The notes beneath the pieces are model-generated. The model was not told where the DNA came from and did no database searches. It saw only the letters and a program-made list of their open reading frames with translations. Of a stretch of DNA of 64,000 bases, positions 1 through 10,700 are shown in pieces; within the stretch, counting starts at the first letter, position 1; every line of letters begins with the position of its first letter. The stretch covers positions 153,390-217,389 of the forward strand of contig JANFAH010000082.1 of the NCBI GenBank assembly GCA_024663395.1, written 5' to 3'. The translations under genes were made by a program, and so were the position numbers. The DNA is from Pisolithus tinctorius (taxonomy: Eukaryota > Basidiomycota > Agaricomycetes > Boletales > Pisolithaceae).

Positions 1-590
1 ATTGGATAGATTAGTGTCCTAGAAGTGGGGTTGGCTGACCCAGCTATGAGATGAATTAGTGACCTAGAAGTGGGGTCAGCCAACACAGCTATGGGATAGA
101 TTAGTGACCTGGAAGTGGGGTTGGCCAACACAGCTATGGGATGAATTAGTGACCTAGAAGTGGGGTCAGCCAACACAGCTATGGATAGATTAGTGACCTG
201 GAAGTGGGGTTGGCCAACACAGCTATGGGATGAATTAGTGACCTGGAAGTGGGGTCAGCCAACACAGATGGGATAGATTAGTGACCTGGAAGTGGGGTTG
301 GCCAACACAGCTATGGGATGAATTAGTGACCTGGAAGTGGTGTCAGCTGACACAGCTATGGGATAGGTTAGTGACCTGGAAGTGGGGTTGGCCAAACCAG
401 CTATGGGATAGATTAGTGACCTGGAAGTGGGGCCAGCTGACATGGCTGGGGGAAGGGATGATGTCCTGGCAGTGGGGTCAGCTGATGTGGCTGGGGGGAA
501 TGAACCATGACCTGGAGTTGTGGTTGGGCAGACACTTTGCAAGAAAGACCAATATCTTGCTAGTGGGTTAGTGGGGCTGGCCAATCTTAT
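1..590. repeat. Left satellite, about 44-45 bp unit, CpG-decayed
   Basis: Tandem repeats of about 44-45 bp run from the window edge. Each carries a core close to cctggaagtgg followed by ggttggccaacac and gctatgggat. Copies alternate between ggttggcc and ggtcagcc versions and degenerate after about 430. The core matches the reverse complement of the satellite at 14,211-14,680, except that tcggccga there is ttggccaa here, the change expected from CpG deamination. Open frames through the array are repeat translations, not proteins. The array probably continues left of the window. Confidence 0.9.
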
Positions 591-883
591 TACTCAGTAC
601 ACTACTTCCTTGGTAGTTAGCTGGCTGAACCCAGATGGTTGTGGAAAAATCCTATATCCTATCCTTATCCTGTGGTATTGAAGTTAACTCTACCAATCTG
701 GCGATTGTATTGGAATTAACATTGGGCAAATTTACTCAGTTGTGTATCAGTACTTAAGGAGGAATTGTCCTGCAGGAAATTACTTTTTTTTCTGAACATT
801 CAATGTCATATGAAATTTGAAAACACAAAGCAGCTATTTTTGATTGTAGTACATGCATATCATATGTATCAAGGTAGGGTATT

Positions 884-2471
884 TTACAAAGATTCCAACA
901 GCCAGGATGATGTTTGCCCCTTTCCCTGTGTCAGTTTGGTAGCCCCTTTGGACATGCAGATAGTATAGGTTTGGGGAGGCTGAGATGTGCCTTGTGTGTC
1001 CTTCCCACAGCCAGGATTCTTGCACTCATAGGAATAAGTCTGCCCTGAACAACCAGCTTCCCACTTCTGAATGCTATAACACTGAGGGCACTGGGCAGGC
1101 AATTGTTGTCCCCAAGGCCTGATGAACTTGTCAGTCCAGACAAATTTCTCCACCACTACCTTCTCCTGCCACAACATCAGGATGATGTTGGAGTGCCTAC
1201 CCAACATACCACAGTCATTCAGGGCATACCTGACTGCACTTTGGACATGGAAGCCTTGAACAAGGGCGGAGTCAAGGACACTCATGAGGAAGGGAATGGT
1301 GGTGACTAGTTGAAGTCTCTCAGCATCAAAAAGCAACATGGACCTTGGCTTGAAACTGATATGGTGTCAGCCATAACCACCAACATTGAAAGAAAACCTA
1401 CTGTTGCACAGCTGCCTTCAGTCCTTGGAAGCTCTGCTCCTTCCTTACAGTAGAACCACATACAAAGAAGATGAGGTCTCCACCCTTGACAATGTTGGAG
1501 AGGGGTAACAGAAGGCCTTGCAGAAACTGCAACTGGTCAGATGGGAGTGACAGTCAAACAATGGTGACTTACCTCAAAGACCTCTGTGGCTATTGGAACC
1601 TTATTCTCCATTCCAGAGAACAGATCCCCCCTGTCTTCATCAGTATGGGTAGTAAGGAAAATGACTACCTTAGCAAAGGTAGTCAGACTTGAAGCTAGCT
1701 TTGATGCTGCAGTGTCATAGGCAGCTCTGGACTCCTCGGTGGCAAAGTTGAAGGACAGTTGTGAGAAGTGGTAGGTGTCTTGTCTGAAATATCCCTGCAA
1801 CATGGTGTGAAGGATATGCACAGGGGCATGGCCAAGCTCTAGAGACTCAAGGTGGAGGTGGATAATGGCAGTAGAGTTACCAGCCACTTCAGAGGTGGTG
1901 GCATGCTCAAACCCCCCAATGACCACAAGAGGGTGTTTCAGGACTGGCTTGCCTGACAAGTAGAAGCCCTGTACTTGGAGTTAGAAGTGATTGGGGTAGC
2001 AATATGCACTTACAAAATAGGGCTGAGGACTTTCAAATCTTGTCATTTTCCAATGACAGGCAACACACCTGAAGTTCATCCAGAGTTTGAGTCAATGGAG
2101 TTAATTCATAAAAGGGAGGTTAACACACCTGAAGGTCACAGGAAGCTGGGTGACCTCTGCAAGGCAATCCTCAGGTACTACAACACACTTGTTACACACT
2201 ACCCTTCTGCATCCTGCCTGATCACAAGGCCACAATGTCCCTCCATCCCTGCACATCACACAGAACTGCATAGAATGTTAGAAAGATGGATGGAATATAA
2301 AAAGAGACTTGCCAAGTTCCTCATCCTTCTCTTCTTGGCAACAGGAGCCTTCCTAGCATGGGCCTTGCTTGACTTGGCAGCATGTTTTTCCCTAGCTTTC
2401 AGACCAGCAAGAGATACCCTGGGAGCTCTACCCCCAGTGGTCTTCTTAGCTGTCTGCTTGGTCTTCACCAT
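884..2471 (-). CDS. Histone H3-tail mimic with PHD-like finger, possible caspase-like domain and zinc ribbon
   Basis: Six exons join without a stop into 449 codons: 2313-2471, 2129-2265, 2014-2068, 1573-1968, 1402-1532 and 884-1355. Intron 1 is GC-AG, the rest GT-AG, and all phases agree. The product starts MVKTKQTAKKTTGGRAP, nearly the H3 N-terminus: after Met removal K4, Q5, T6, A7, K9, G12, G13, A15, P16 and R17 match, with R2K, R8K, S10T and K14R. A Lys/Arg-rich stretch (to residue 53) follows. Next is a Cys cluster (C55, C58, C67, C72, C77, C80, C100, C103, with a DGG after the second Cys) resembling a PHD finger. An alpha/beta region carries H225 (motif TTHTD) and C274 (motif FFVCGS). 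A C-terminal zinc ribbon uses C382, C385, C404 and C409. I recall similar uncharacterised proteins in mushroom genomes but know no assigned function. The frame is intact inside a mobile region, which suggests it is expressed. Domain names beyond the H3 match are inference. Confidence 0.85.
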
Positions 2472-2760
2472 CTGAGTGTATTATGCCAATATTAGTGAGT
2501 GGCAGCAACATATGACACAGAAGGGAACAGTAGCATACCTTATTATCTTTACAAGACACAAAAGGTGTAGGGGACAAGCAGTAAGATAACAATAAATGCA
2601 TTTAGTTTAGTACATATATCATGCAGCAGGGATAGATATCTACATATTTATGGAAAAGACAAGCCAATGTATGCAACTACACAACACTGGGCACTGGATA
2701 AGCAGACCAAAGAGGGTGATATGTAAGTATCATCTGGACACCATGAAGTAGAAGTCCAAC
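2472..2760 (-). other. Spliced 5' leader of the H3-mimic gene (inferred)
   Basis: Read on the minus strand, an AG (cactcag) lies directly before the ATG at 2471, and a donor-like aag/gtatgc lies near 2,540. An intron would therefore end at the start codon, so translation begins on the first base of an exon. No coding sequence is seen here. This fits a leader made of several small non-coding exons, continuing into the array at 2,757-4,050. Confidence 0.45.
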
Positions 2761-4050
2761 AACATACCTTATTGGATGAGACACAGCAAGGGAGATGCAG
2801 TGTGGCAGGAGGGAGATATGAATTGATAGCCTACTAGTGTGTTTTGTGAGTGGTACAGGGACACCAGGAACTGGGACAACATACCTTTTGTAGGATGAGA
2901 CACAGCAAGGGGTGTTCTGTGAGTGGTAGAGGGATGCCACGACCTGGGACGACATACCTTTTTTTTTTTGATAAGGCACGGCGAGGGGGTGTTCTGTGAG
3001 TTGTAGAGGGACGCCGCGAAGCTGGGACGACATACCTTTTTTTTTGGATGAGCACGGCGAGGGGGTGTTCTGTGAGTGGTAGAGGGACGCCGCGACCTGG
3101 GACGACTTACCTTTTGTTTTTTTGATAAGGCACGGCGAGGGGGTGTTCTGTGAGTTGTAGAGGGACGCCGCGAAGCTGGGACAACACACCTTTTTTTTTG
3201 GATGAGCACGGCGAAGGGGTGTTCTGTGGGTGTTTTGTGAGTTGTAGAGGGACGCTGCGCGAGCTGGGACGACGTACCTTTTTTTTGGATGAGGCACGGC
3301 GAGGGGGTGTTCTGTGAGTTGTAGAGGGATGCCGCGAAGCTGGGACGACATACCTTTTTTTTTTTTGGATGAGCACGGCGAGGGGGTGTTCTGTGAGTGG
3401 TAGAGGGACGCCGCGACCTGGGACGACTTACCTTTTGTTTTTTGATAAGGCACGGCGAGGGGGTGTTCTGTGAGTTGTAGAGGGACGCCGCGAAGCTGGG
3501 ACGACATACCTTTTTTTTTGGATGAGCACGGCGAGGGGGTGTTCTGTGAGTGGTAGAGGGACGCCGCGACCTGGGACGACTTACCTTTTGTTTTTTTGAT
3601 AAGGCACGGCGAGGGGGTGTTCTGTGAGTTGTAGAGGGACGCTGCAAAGTTGGGACGACATACCTTTTTTTTGGATAAGCACGGCAAGGGGGTGTTTTTT
3701 GTGAGTGGTAGAGGGACGCCGGGAAGTAGGACGACATACCTGTTTTTTGGATGAGACCCGGCGAGAGGAGGGGGGTGTTTTGTGAGTTGTAGAGGGACGC
3801 TGCGAGCTACTTACCTTCTTTTTGAATGAACGGGCTTTGTGAGTAGTATGGGACACTGAACAACGCGCAATAGACTGAGAAGAATGGCAGCGTCCTGGTG
3901 TGTGATGTGAGTGTTGAAGCCATGAGAGGTTCGACAACATACCTTTTTTGTTTTTTTTTTTTGAAGGGAGACGCGGCACGACGTACCTATTTTGTGTTTA
4001 GAGAGGGAGAGGCGCGAGAGATCCAGAGGACGACGACGTACCAAAAATTT
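2757..4050 (-). repeat. Tandem array of about 76-89 bp units, each resembling a mini-intron plus mini-exon
   Basis: About a dozen well-kept units lie at 2,870-3,760, with decayed or partial units to either side. Read on the minus strand, each unit has a donor (gtatgtcgtccc or gtaagtcgtccc), a CG-rich middle, a branch-like ctctacaactcacag or ctctaccactcacag, and about 34-37 nt of aacaccccctcgccgtg followed by an A-run and G just before the next donor. Taken literally, each is an intron of about 41 nt and an exon of about 35 nt, on the strand and upstream side of the H3-mimic gene. Some edge copies have lost the acceptor (cacag to cacaa). The CpGs of the core have become TpG/CpA in copies left of about 2,950. 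Long frames through the array are repeat artefacts. Confidence 0.85.
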
Positions 4051-4980
4051 CGCTGAGACGCAGCGGGGCCAGAGAGTGGGATAACGCAACGACGGTCGGT
4101 GAGGGAGACACTGTGTGGCAAGAGGAGAGGAGCAAAAGACCGTGTCAATCCGGATACTCGGATGCACAGATCTCGATTTTGGACAGGTCACGTAGTGAGA
4201 CCTGTGATAATCTTGGACACAACCTTAATTGTGACATGAACAACGTCACGGCTGTCATGATTATCACACGTGTCTACCCGTACTTCGGATGCGTCTCTGG
4301 AACATTACGTAGGACTATATACGGAGTGGTCCGTCGCCGCTAGGCCGATTTCCGGTTTCAATAAGTGACTACATGTATTAAATGATCCGGTAGTGCTACT
4401 ACAATACATTTTCTGTGAAATCCCAAGGGTAAGCCACCACTACCGCTCAGGCCAACGGCACGAGGGAGTGCTTGCTCGGCTCGACAATGCAATTACGAGA
4501 ATGTCAAGCGAACATTTAGTATTTAGTATATAGAAGCCGAATCCGGTGACAGTGGAGTCACGTGACATCGCTATTCGCGATGTATAGTACGACACCGCGG
4601 TAACTGACTCAGAGGAAGTTGCCGGCACTCACGGCAACTGAACACGCGCCGAGGCCGAGAACGTGACATTGACGGCGACCTCGCTAGTTGGACTGTGGCC
4701 AAACAACGGTACATAAGACTCAAGTATATAAATCCCCCCCAGTCAGTGGCATATTTTTTCCCTTACTGCGTTTCTCTGCGATGTGACGCTTCCCCTCCGT
4801 CGTCCTCCCTCTCCCTCCATCTCCCTCTCCCTTTCCCCCTCTCTCTTTCCCGTTTTCTGTGCTACGTCATCTTCGTTTTTATCTCAGCCCGTCGTCTCGG
4901 CTGTCATAAGGTAAGTGGCACCTCTGATCCCAGAATTTTCACATTACTTGATTACCGTTACTTTGCAGCATCCTTGGCGC
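2950..4980. promoter_or_regulatory. CpG-rich island between divergent transposon genes, with promoter motifs
   Basis: CpG is frequent here but scarce in the flanks (600-2,800 and 4,990-13,900). On the plus strand a TATA motif (tatataaat, 4,725) is followed by a long CT-rich tract (about 4,780-4,860) and then a perfect donor, ataag/gtaagt, at 4,911. This is the usual layout of a fungal core promoter and non-coding first exon. The TET/JBP and KDZ genes lie downstream on plus; the H3-mimic gene lies leftward on minus. The island may be a shared divergent control region. No coding sequence was recognised in it. Confidence 0.5.
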
Positions 4981-4989
4981 CTCACTATT

Positions 4990-6263
4990 GACTGTAGTCT
5001 GCAGCTACAGGATGTAGGGAGGGGCTACCCTTGACCTTAGATTGTGCTTGGCCAGCGCAATTTTTGGTTGTTGGGTAATATGTTGGGTCTGGGGGAATAG
5101 TCTGTGCCTACATTGTAGGCCAGCTCATGGGATCTGGGGGCTAGTCTGTACCTACATTGTAGGTCAGCTTATGACGTTTTATTTGGTCTGTACCCACCTG
5201 TGTGGGTCAGCCTATGACGTTTTTTTGTGTGGTATGTGTTGGTATATATTGGTAGTAGCTAGTTGGTCAGGCTTTGGTGTAGTGAGTATTCAACTTCTGT
5301 ATAATCTATGTTGTACTGACATAAACTTTCTAGAGCTGTTTGTCTTTGACTCCTGGTGAATAAATAGTGCACCTCAGGTATGTGAACTTTGCAAAGTTGT
5401 GTTGATGCTAATGTGTTTTTAGGATCTTTGTTATCAGCTTTTGTGCGCTTTTTTGGGAACTTGGTTGAATTGAGGACGGTTTTTATTGGCCCAACTGTAC
5501 TTCTGGAGGAGGGCCCCCTCTGGAATGCAGGCAAGCCTTGGTTTCTTATGAAACCATTATACCTTTGTAGTTGAAATTGTAACTGTAGTTGAATTTATGT
5601 ATGACCTTGTAAATGTCACTGCTTTGATTGGATTTGAATGCTGTGTGGGAATCTATGCTTCTTTTTTTGAATGAAGCATGTGCTAACCCTAACCCTAGCA
5701 TAAGACTTGGTGTATTTCTTCATGCAAGTCTGCTTCTAACCCTAACCTTAGCAAATGACTTGGTGTATTGTTTCATGTCAGTCTGCCTGGCTGGTGGATG
5801 GTGCTAGATTAGCACTGGTGTTCCATGGCTGATCTTCTTAAGCAAGGTTTCCCTTTGATGCTCAAGAGCTTGCCAATGGCATTACTAGCAACCCAACATC
5901 TTCCCTTCAAATGCTGTCTGGATGTGTTCCTAGCTGTTGGATGTTGCTAGATTGCTAGATTAGTATTGGTGTTCCATGGTTTCCCATGATGCTCAAGAGA
6001 TTGCTGGACTGGATTGACTTGGAGTTCAACTGCTGCTGAGTTTGATTGCACCATTCCAGGCCCCTGCTTACATGACTAGATGTTTCAAGAAACATGGTGT
6101 ATCTAGTAGACTAAGTTGGGTTTCTGGATTCTGGATCTTCCCCCAAGTCAAGCAAGGTCCCTTGTGGAGAATAACTTCCAACTTATGTACTGAGTGATTT
6201 TTAACTATTTTTCTCACGGTTGAAAAATTTTCCTTTGACTTTTCCAACACCCCCCACATCATC
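4990..6263. other. CpG-poor spacer with short repeats; no gene recognised
   Basis: Three imperfect repeats of about 60-65 bp lie at about 5,085-5,230; each pairs a phrase like tagtctgtacctacattgtagg with cagcttatg. A duplicated telomere-like block lies at 5,683-5,760. No protein family is recognisable on either strand. The stretch may be a leader intron for the genes downstream of the donor at 4,911. Confidence 0.6.
5683..5765. repeat. Interstitial telomere-like repeats within a tandem duplication
   Basis: ctaaccctaaccctag (from about 5,684) and ctaaccctaacctta (from about 5,736) are short runs of the TTAGGG complement. Each is followed by a similar 40-bp phrase (gcataagacttggtgtatt, then gcaaatgacttggtgtatt), so a unit of about 55 bp is duplicated. 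Confidence 0.75.
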
Positions 6264-7608
6264 ATGGATGATTCCCTGCATACAATGGTGGTTGGAATGC
6301 TGAAGGCTGCCTTTGGAACAGTCCCTATGATCTCTTCCAGCTCTATTTTCTCAAATCACCAGCTCAGGAAGCCAAGGTAAGCCATAAGCAGTGATGCTAC
6401 ACTTGCTATGTATTTAGTTGGATAATAGACTTCGATCCTTGGCTGAGTTAACCCAAGTCAGGGCAACATTGCAAGGGGAATCTGGTCTAACTTCAGATGC
6501 TATTACATCTTTGGAAGTTAGGCTGGCATCTGCAGTCATTACACATGCCATCCTCAATCCCTGTAGGTGATTTCCACAACAATTCCAAGTGATCCAAGTC
6601 TGACCCTTAATAGATGTGTGCATTGGGATGCAGACAGGTTTTCTGAACCATTGGTGCATGCCAAGGACAGGACCATCCATTTTGAAAACCCAAAAATTGG
6701 GTATATCAATGCTCCTGCCACAGTTCTGGATGTGCATGGCAGGGTGATAGTATGGTATCTGCCTGGTATTGTCCCAGATGCACGGATAGTGAGTGTTTTC
6801 ATTCTCTGACAACCCTTCACTACAGCTTTTATATCATAGGAACTTCTCAATTCCCTTCTCCTTTCCATAAAAGACAATCTTCAGACTGAGCCCAAGAACA
6901 AGCCAAAAGACAAAAGCAAGCTTAACAAACGATATGGCCATAAGCATCAGCCTGTTGACCAAGTCATGTATGGACATGGCAGGATTTCCATGTCTCCTGC
7001 CACATTCCAACAGGCTCATGAGGTTTGTCCAGGTGCTGTGATTTCCATGGTAGGGGCTGACAAATTTAAAGAGGTTGGTTGATACACTCTATCAAAGCAC
7101 ATCCCTCAAACAGAAAGCCAATAGGGAATGGCTGCTCAAGATTTCTTATGTGGAACACTTCTGGAGCAATATAGCAAAGGTCTCATTGCCAGATATGGCC
7201 AGGGCTGGTGATCAAGCAATGTTGGCCAAGGCTGGCAGGGTGGAGAATGAGATATCCCTGGATTGGCCATCGGTCTATACCAACATTGATATTATTGTCA
7301 ATCAGGAAACTCCCTCTCACCGAGATGTCACATCCACCCCAACCCTTCTGGATTCATTAGTGAGCCTGGGTTCTCACAATGCTAAATTCCTTATTCCAGA
7401 TCTGGGGGCCGAACTGGCTTATTCCCCAGGCACCATGATTTTCCTATCAGGAAAAATCCTTCAACATTCTGTGCCAAAGTGGGAGAAGGGAGAAAGAATT
7501 GCATTGGTGCATTATATGAAGGACAAAGTACATGACCGACTCAAGGTCACAAGACCAGCATGGACTACCCAAAAGGACATTCTTGGGTTGGCTGTCAGAT
7601 ACACTTAA
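6264..7608 (+). CDS. TET/JBP-family 2-oxoglutarate/Fe(II) dioxygenase carried by the transposon
   Basis: The family oxidises 5-methylcytosine or thymine in DNA. The C-terminal part (7,075-7,608) holds the catalytic signature: a SHRDV motif (H and D at 7,318-7,326), a cupin-like stretch with LAYSPGTMIFLSG, and a distal HSVPKWEKGERIALVHY (His at 7,465, 2OG-binding Arg following). Upstream exons inferred from phase are 6,264-6,374, about 6,420-6,568, about 6,618-6,789 and from about 6,836. They encode the longer N-terminal region usual in fungal members, including a stretch containing VIVWYLPGIVPDARI. Near 7,065-7,075 the frame shifts by one base; this may be a small intron I cannot place or a real frameshift. 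The gene is co-oriented with the KDZ transposase, as described for basidiomycete KDZ elements (Iyer and colleagues, 2014). CpG is scarce in it. Confidence 0.75.
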
Positions 7609-7751
7609 AACACATTTTAGTGGCAATTTTTGGGTACAAATATTTTAAATACATTTGATAACCTTGTTCTGGACTTGTGTGGTGTTGTTTTGGGGATGAA
7701 AATTTTCAATACAGCTGAAAACCTTGCTTTTGACTCTTCCTGTGCTCAATC

Positions 7752-10700
7752 ATGCGTCGTCGTAGAACCAAAGTCCTTGGCAAAAGCTCTGCAGGAGGTT
7801 TGTATAAATTTGAAGTACTAAAACCCGGAGAGGAAAGGACACCTACAAGGAGGTGGATGCTAGACACCTCTACCTCCCATCTCAGAGTCAACCTTCAACT
7901 CCAAGGACCCCCAGGACAATAGGCTCCCAAAATGTTGTCCCAGACTCCTTTGACATGCCTACCTTGGACTGGAATGATGAGGAAGATACCCCAAATACTA
8001 GGAGGGTTACCAAGGTGGGAAGTTTTGCCTGATACTGCATTGGCTAAATTATCCCCTAGAGTCAAAATGATTTCATCAGAGAATGGCTGCCTTGGAGAGC
8101 AGAATATCTCAAAGTCATTCTCGAGGGAGAGCAGCTGGCTAAGGGGGGGATATGTGAGCAGTGCTGTCAGGCAGAAGGAAGTATCAGATGCATGTCCTGC
8201 ATTGGTGTGCATGCCTGGTGTGGTCCTTGTGCTGTGAAAGTGCATCAAAATCTTCCATTCCACAAGGTACAAAGATGGAATGCTACTCATTACCAGGCTA
8301 CCTCTTTGATGGCACTTGGGTTCCTTTGGCACATTGGCCATGGGGGTCGTCCTTGCCCTCAAAACAGACAGAATCAGGATCCAGACTCAGAGGAGTTGGG
8401 CTATACTTCTGGGGAAGGGCCTCCCAATTACAGGTCAATGGCAGTCATATCCTGTAGCCTCCATGTTAACCTCTGGTAGCAGGAGATCCTTCAGATCAAA
8501 AATGACCATAGTGCACACAGAAGGAATTTTCACTCATGAGATTTCTTGGTGCAATTGCCCTGGGTCAGATCCAATGGACTGGCACCTTGATTTACTCAGG
8601 GAAAGACTCTTTCCAGCCAGTATAACAAAGCCCAAGACTGCTTTCACCTTTGATGTTCTTAATCACTTTCTCATTGATGCCCTGGAATGCAAGACTTCAG
8701 CTATGAGTTTCTATCAGAAGCTGAAGAGGTTCACCAACAATGCATTTCCTGACTGTATACCAGTTGAGTGCCATGCACTATTTGCTCTTAGGGGGTTCTA
8801 TTAATGCATTCATTTCCAATTAGGACAGGTACCGAGAGCTGATGAGGGTTTCCAGACTGTGGAGGGATTTGAAACATAGGAAATGGTTTGGCTTTGGTCA
8901 TGATAAAGAACAAGATCCTAGACAAGGAGAACTTGCACTCTTTTGTCCTGCCTGCCCACAACCAGGTATTAATTTACCTCCAGATTGGAAAACCCGATAT
9001 GACAGGTATGGAGTGATAATCTGTAGGGTTTTGATTTCTAACTCCCCTCCCCCCTTAGTGATACCATAATGAGGCAATATGTCATGGATGGCAACTTCAC
9101 TGCTCAGCATATGAAAATGAACAAGCCTGAGTTGGATGTGTCATTATCAGATGGAACTGGTTACATGGTTGCTGAAAAGCCCTACCAGGCCCATCTTGAG
9201 CAGTCTTTGGATAACAAGGAGGTGAGTTGTCCCAAGGTCATGGAGTTTAAATGACCCACTGTACTGGTAGAGATCCACCTGCAGCAATCACAGGGCAATC
9301 AATGCTGCTAATATTAACAAGTCCAATCTCCGGTCCACTGGGATTGGTGCCACAGCCTGTGCTCGGCATGGTTGCTTTGTTCCCCATTCTGTGGTGGACT
9401 TTCAGAAAGGGGAAAAGTGAGTGGACCTGATGGATGTACTGGAAGCCTTTGGAACTCATTTTGTGCTAGGTACATGAACACAGATTACTCCATCTGCAGT
9501 GCTCTTGATTATCATTCAGAAAGCATCACAAAGGCCCTTGTCATTTATGATGTTGGGTGCCAGTGGAGTATTAACTTCCAGAGTCGGGTAAAATCCAGCT
9601 GCTCTCTCCATCTCCCTCCCTCCCTGGAAATCATTCCTGCTGTGGGGAAGTTTCATCTTGCTGCCCACAAACTCTCTTGCTTTCCAAGATATAGCCTCAA
9701 CTTTATCAAGGGTGCTGGTCATCTGGATGGTGAAATTTTGGAGACATTGTGGGCTCCATTCAATAAGATCTCTCCCACTGCAAGGTCTATGACTCAGGCC
9801 CACAGACAAGAAGTGTATGATGACCATATGAGAGATTCTAACTGGAAAAAAATTGTCAACATGGGTGAGAGACCTTTTCTTCAAAGAGAAGTTAATTTAC
9901 CCTGTACATCTCAGTTCCTGCACTGTTGAAAAAATACAAGACCTCACACAAGTGCCTAGAAGAAATGAATCAGGCATATGAGCAGTTGACAGCTGTTCTA
10001 GACCCTGGCCAACTTGCCCAATGGGAGTCGGATGTTCTTGAGGCAGAAGCAAATCGAGGTGATTCCCTAGACATTTATTTGTTGAAAGGGGAAAAAGGTC
10101 AGTATGTTCCTAAGAAACCCTGGGCATGTCTGATGGCCTGTAGCCCCTACCATGGGTGAAGTGCAGTTAAAGCTCATGAAAAATCCACCTGTGTCCCCAG
10201 GGAGCCATGGTTCTGTGGCTTGGCTTGTGGAAGGAATTAGCATAGAGGATGCACAGTATGGTCTGTGGTTTCCAGAAGCAATAGGTTGCTAACCAGACCT
10301 GCAGGGACCAGCTAAGATCTGAGCTTAGACAGAGCCACATGTCTACCAGACAAGAAATCAAAGTCTCAGAGAAAAGAAAAAGACTTTCTGCCAGGATTGA
10401 CAAATTCCATGGCACCAGCCAGGCATTTCTCAAAGGTTTGGAGGTGGATGATGTCTTCATACCCCAGGATGATCCAGCATTCCTTGGGCAAGGTGAAGAA
10501 ATTGATGACAATGGAGAGTACTGGGAAGATGATGAGGATTGGGAGGCTACAGAAGAAGGAGAGGAGCTACCTGCTGAGCTCATGAGTATATGGATGCCCT
10601 CATCCATTGGAGCAACCAAACTGATGGAGCTTGGCCTTCATGACCTCCTCAAAGAAGAAATGGAACTCAGGATTGGGCAAGCTAATGATTGTCTAGACCA

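Noticed and set aside
1..590. CRISPR-like spaced repeats
   Set aside because: Repeats are directly tandem with no unique spacers, and the genome is eukaryotic.
2677..3979. Long minus-strand open frames (up to 336 codons) across the array
   Set aside because: All three frames are open and give the same peptide repeats; they are translations of a tandem repeat that carries splice-like signals in every unit.
7932..8237. Separate small genes before the KDZ core
   Set aside because: Their readable parts belong to the Cys-rich exon of the KDZ gene in another frame.
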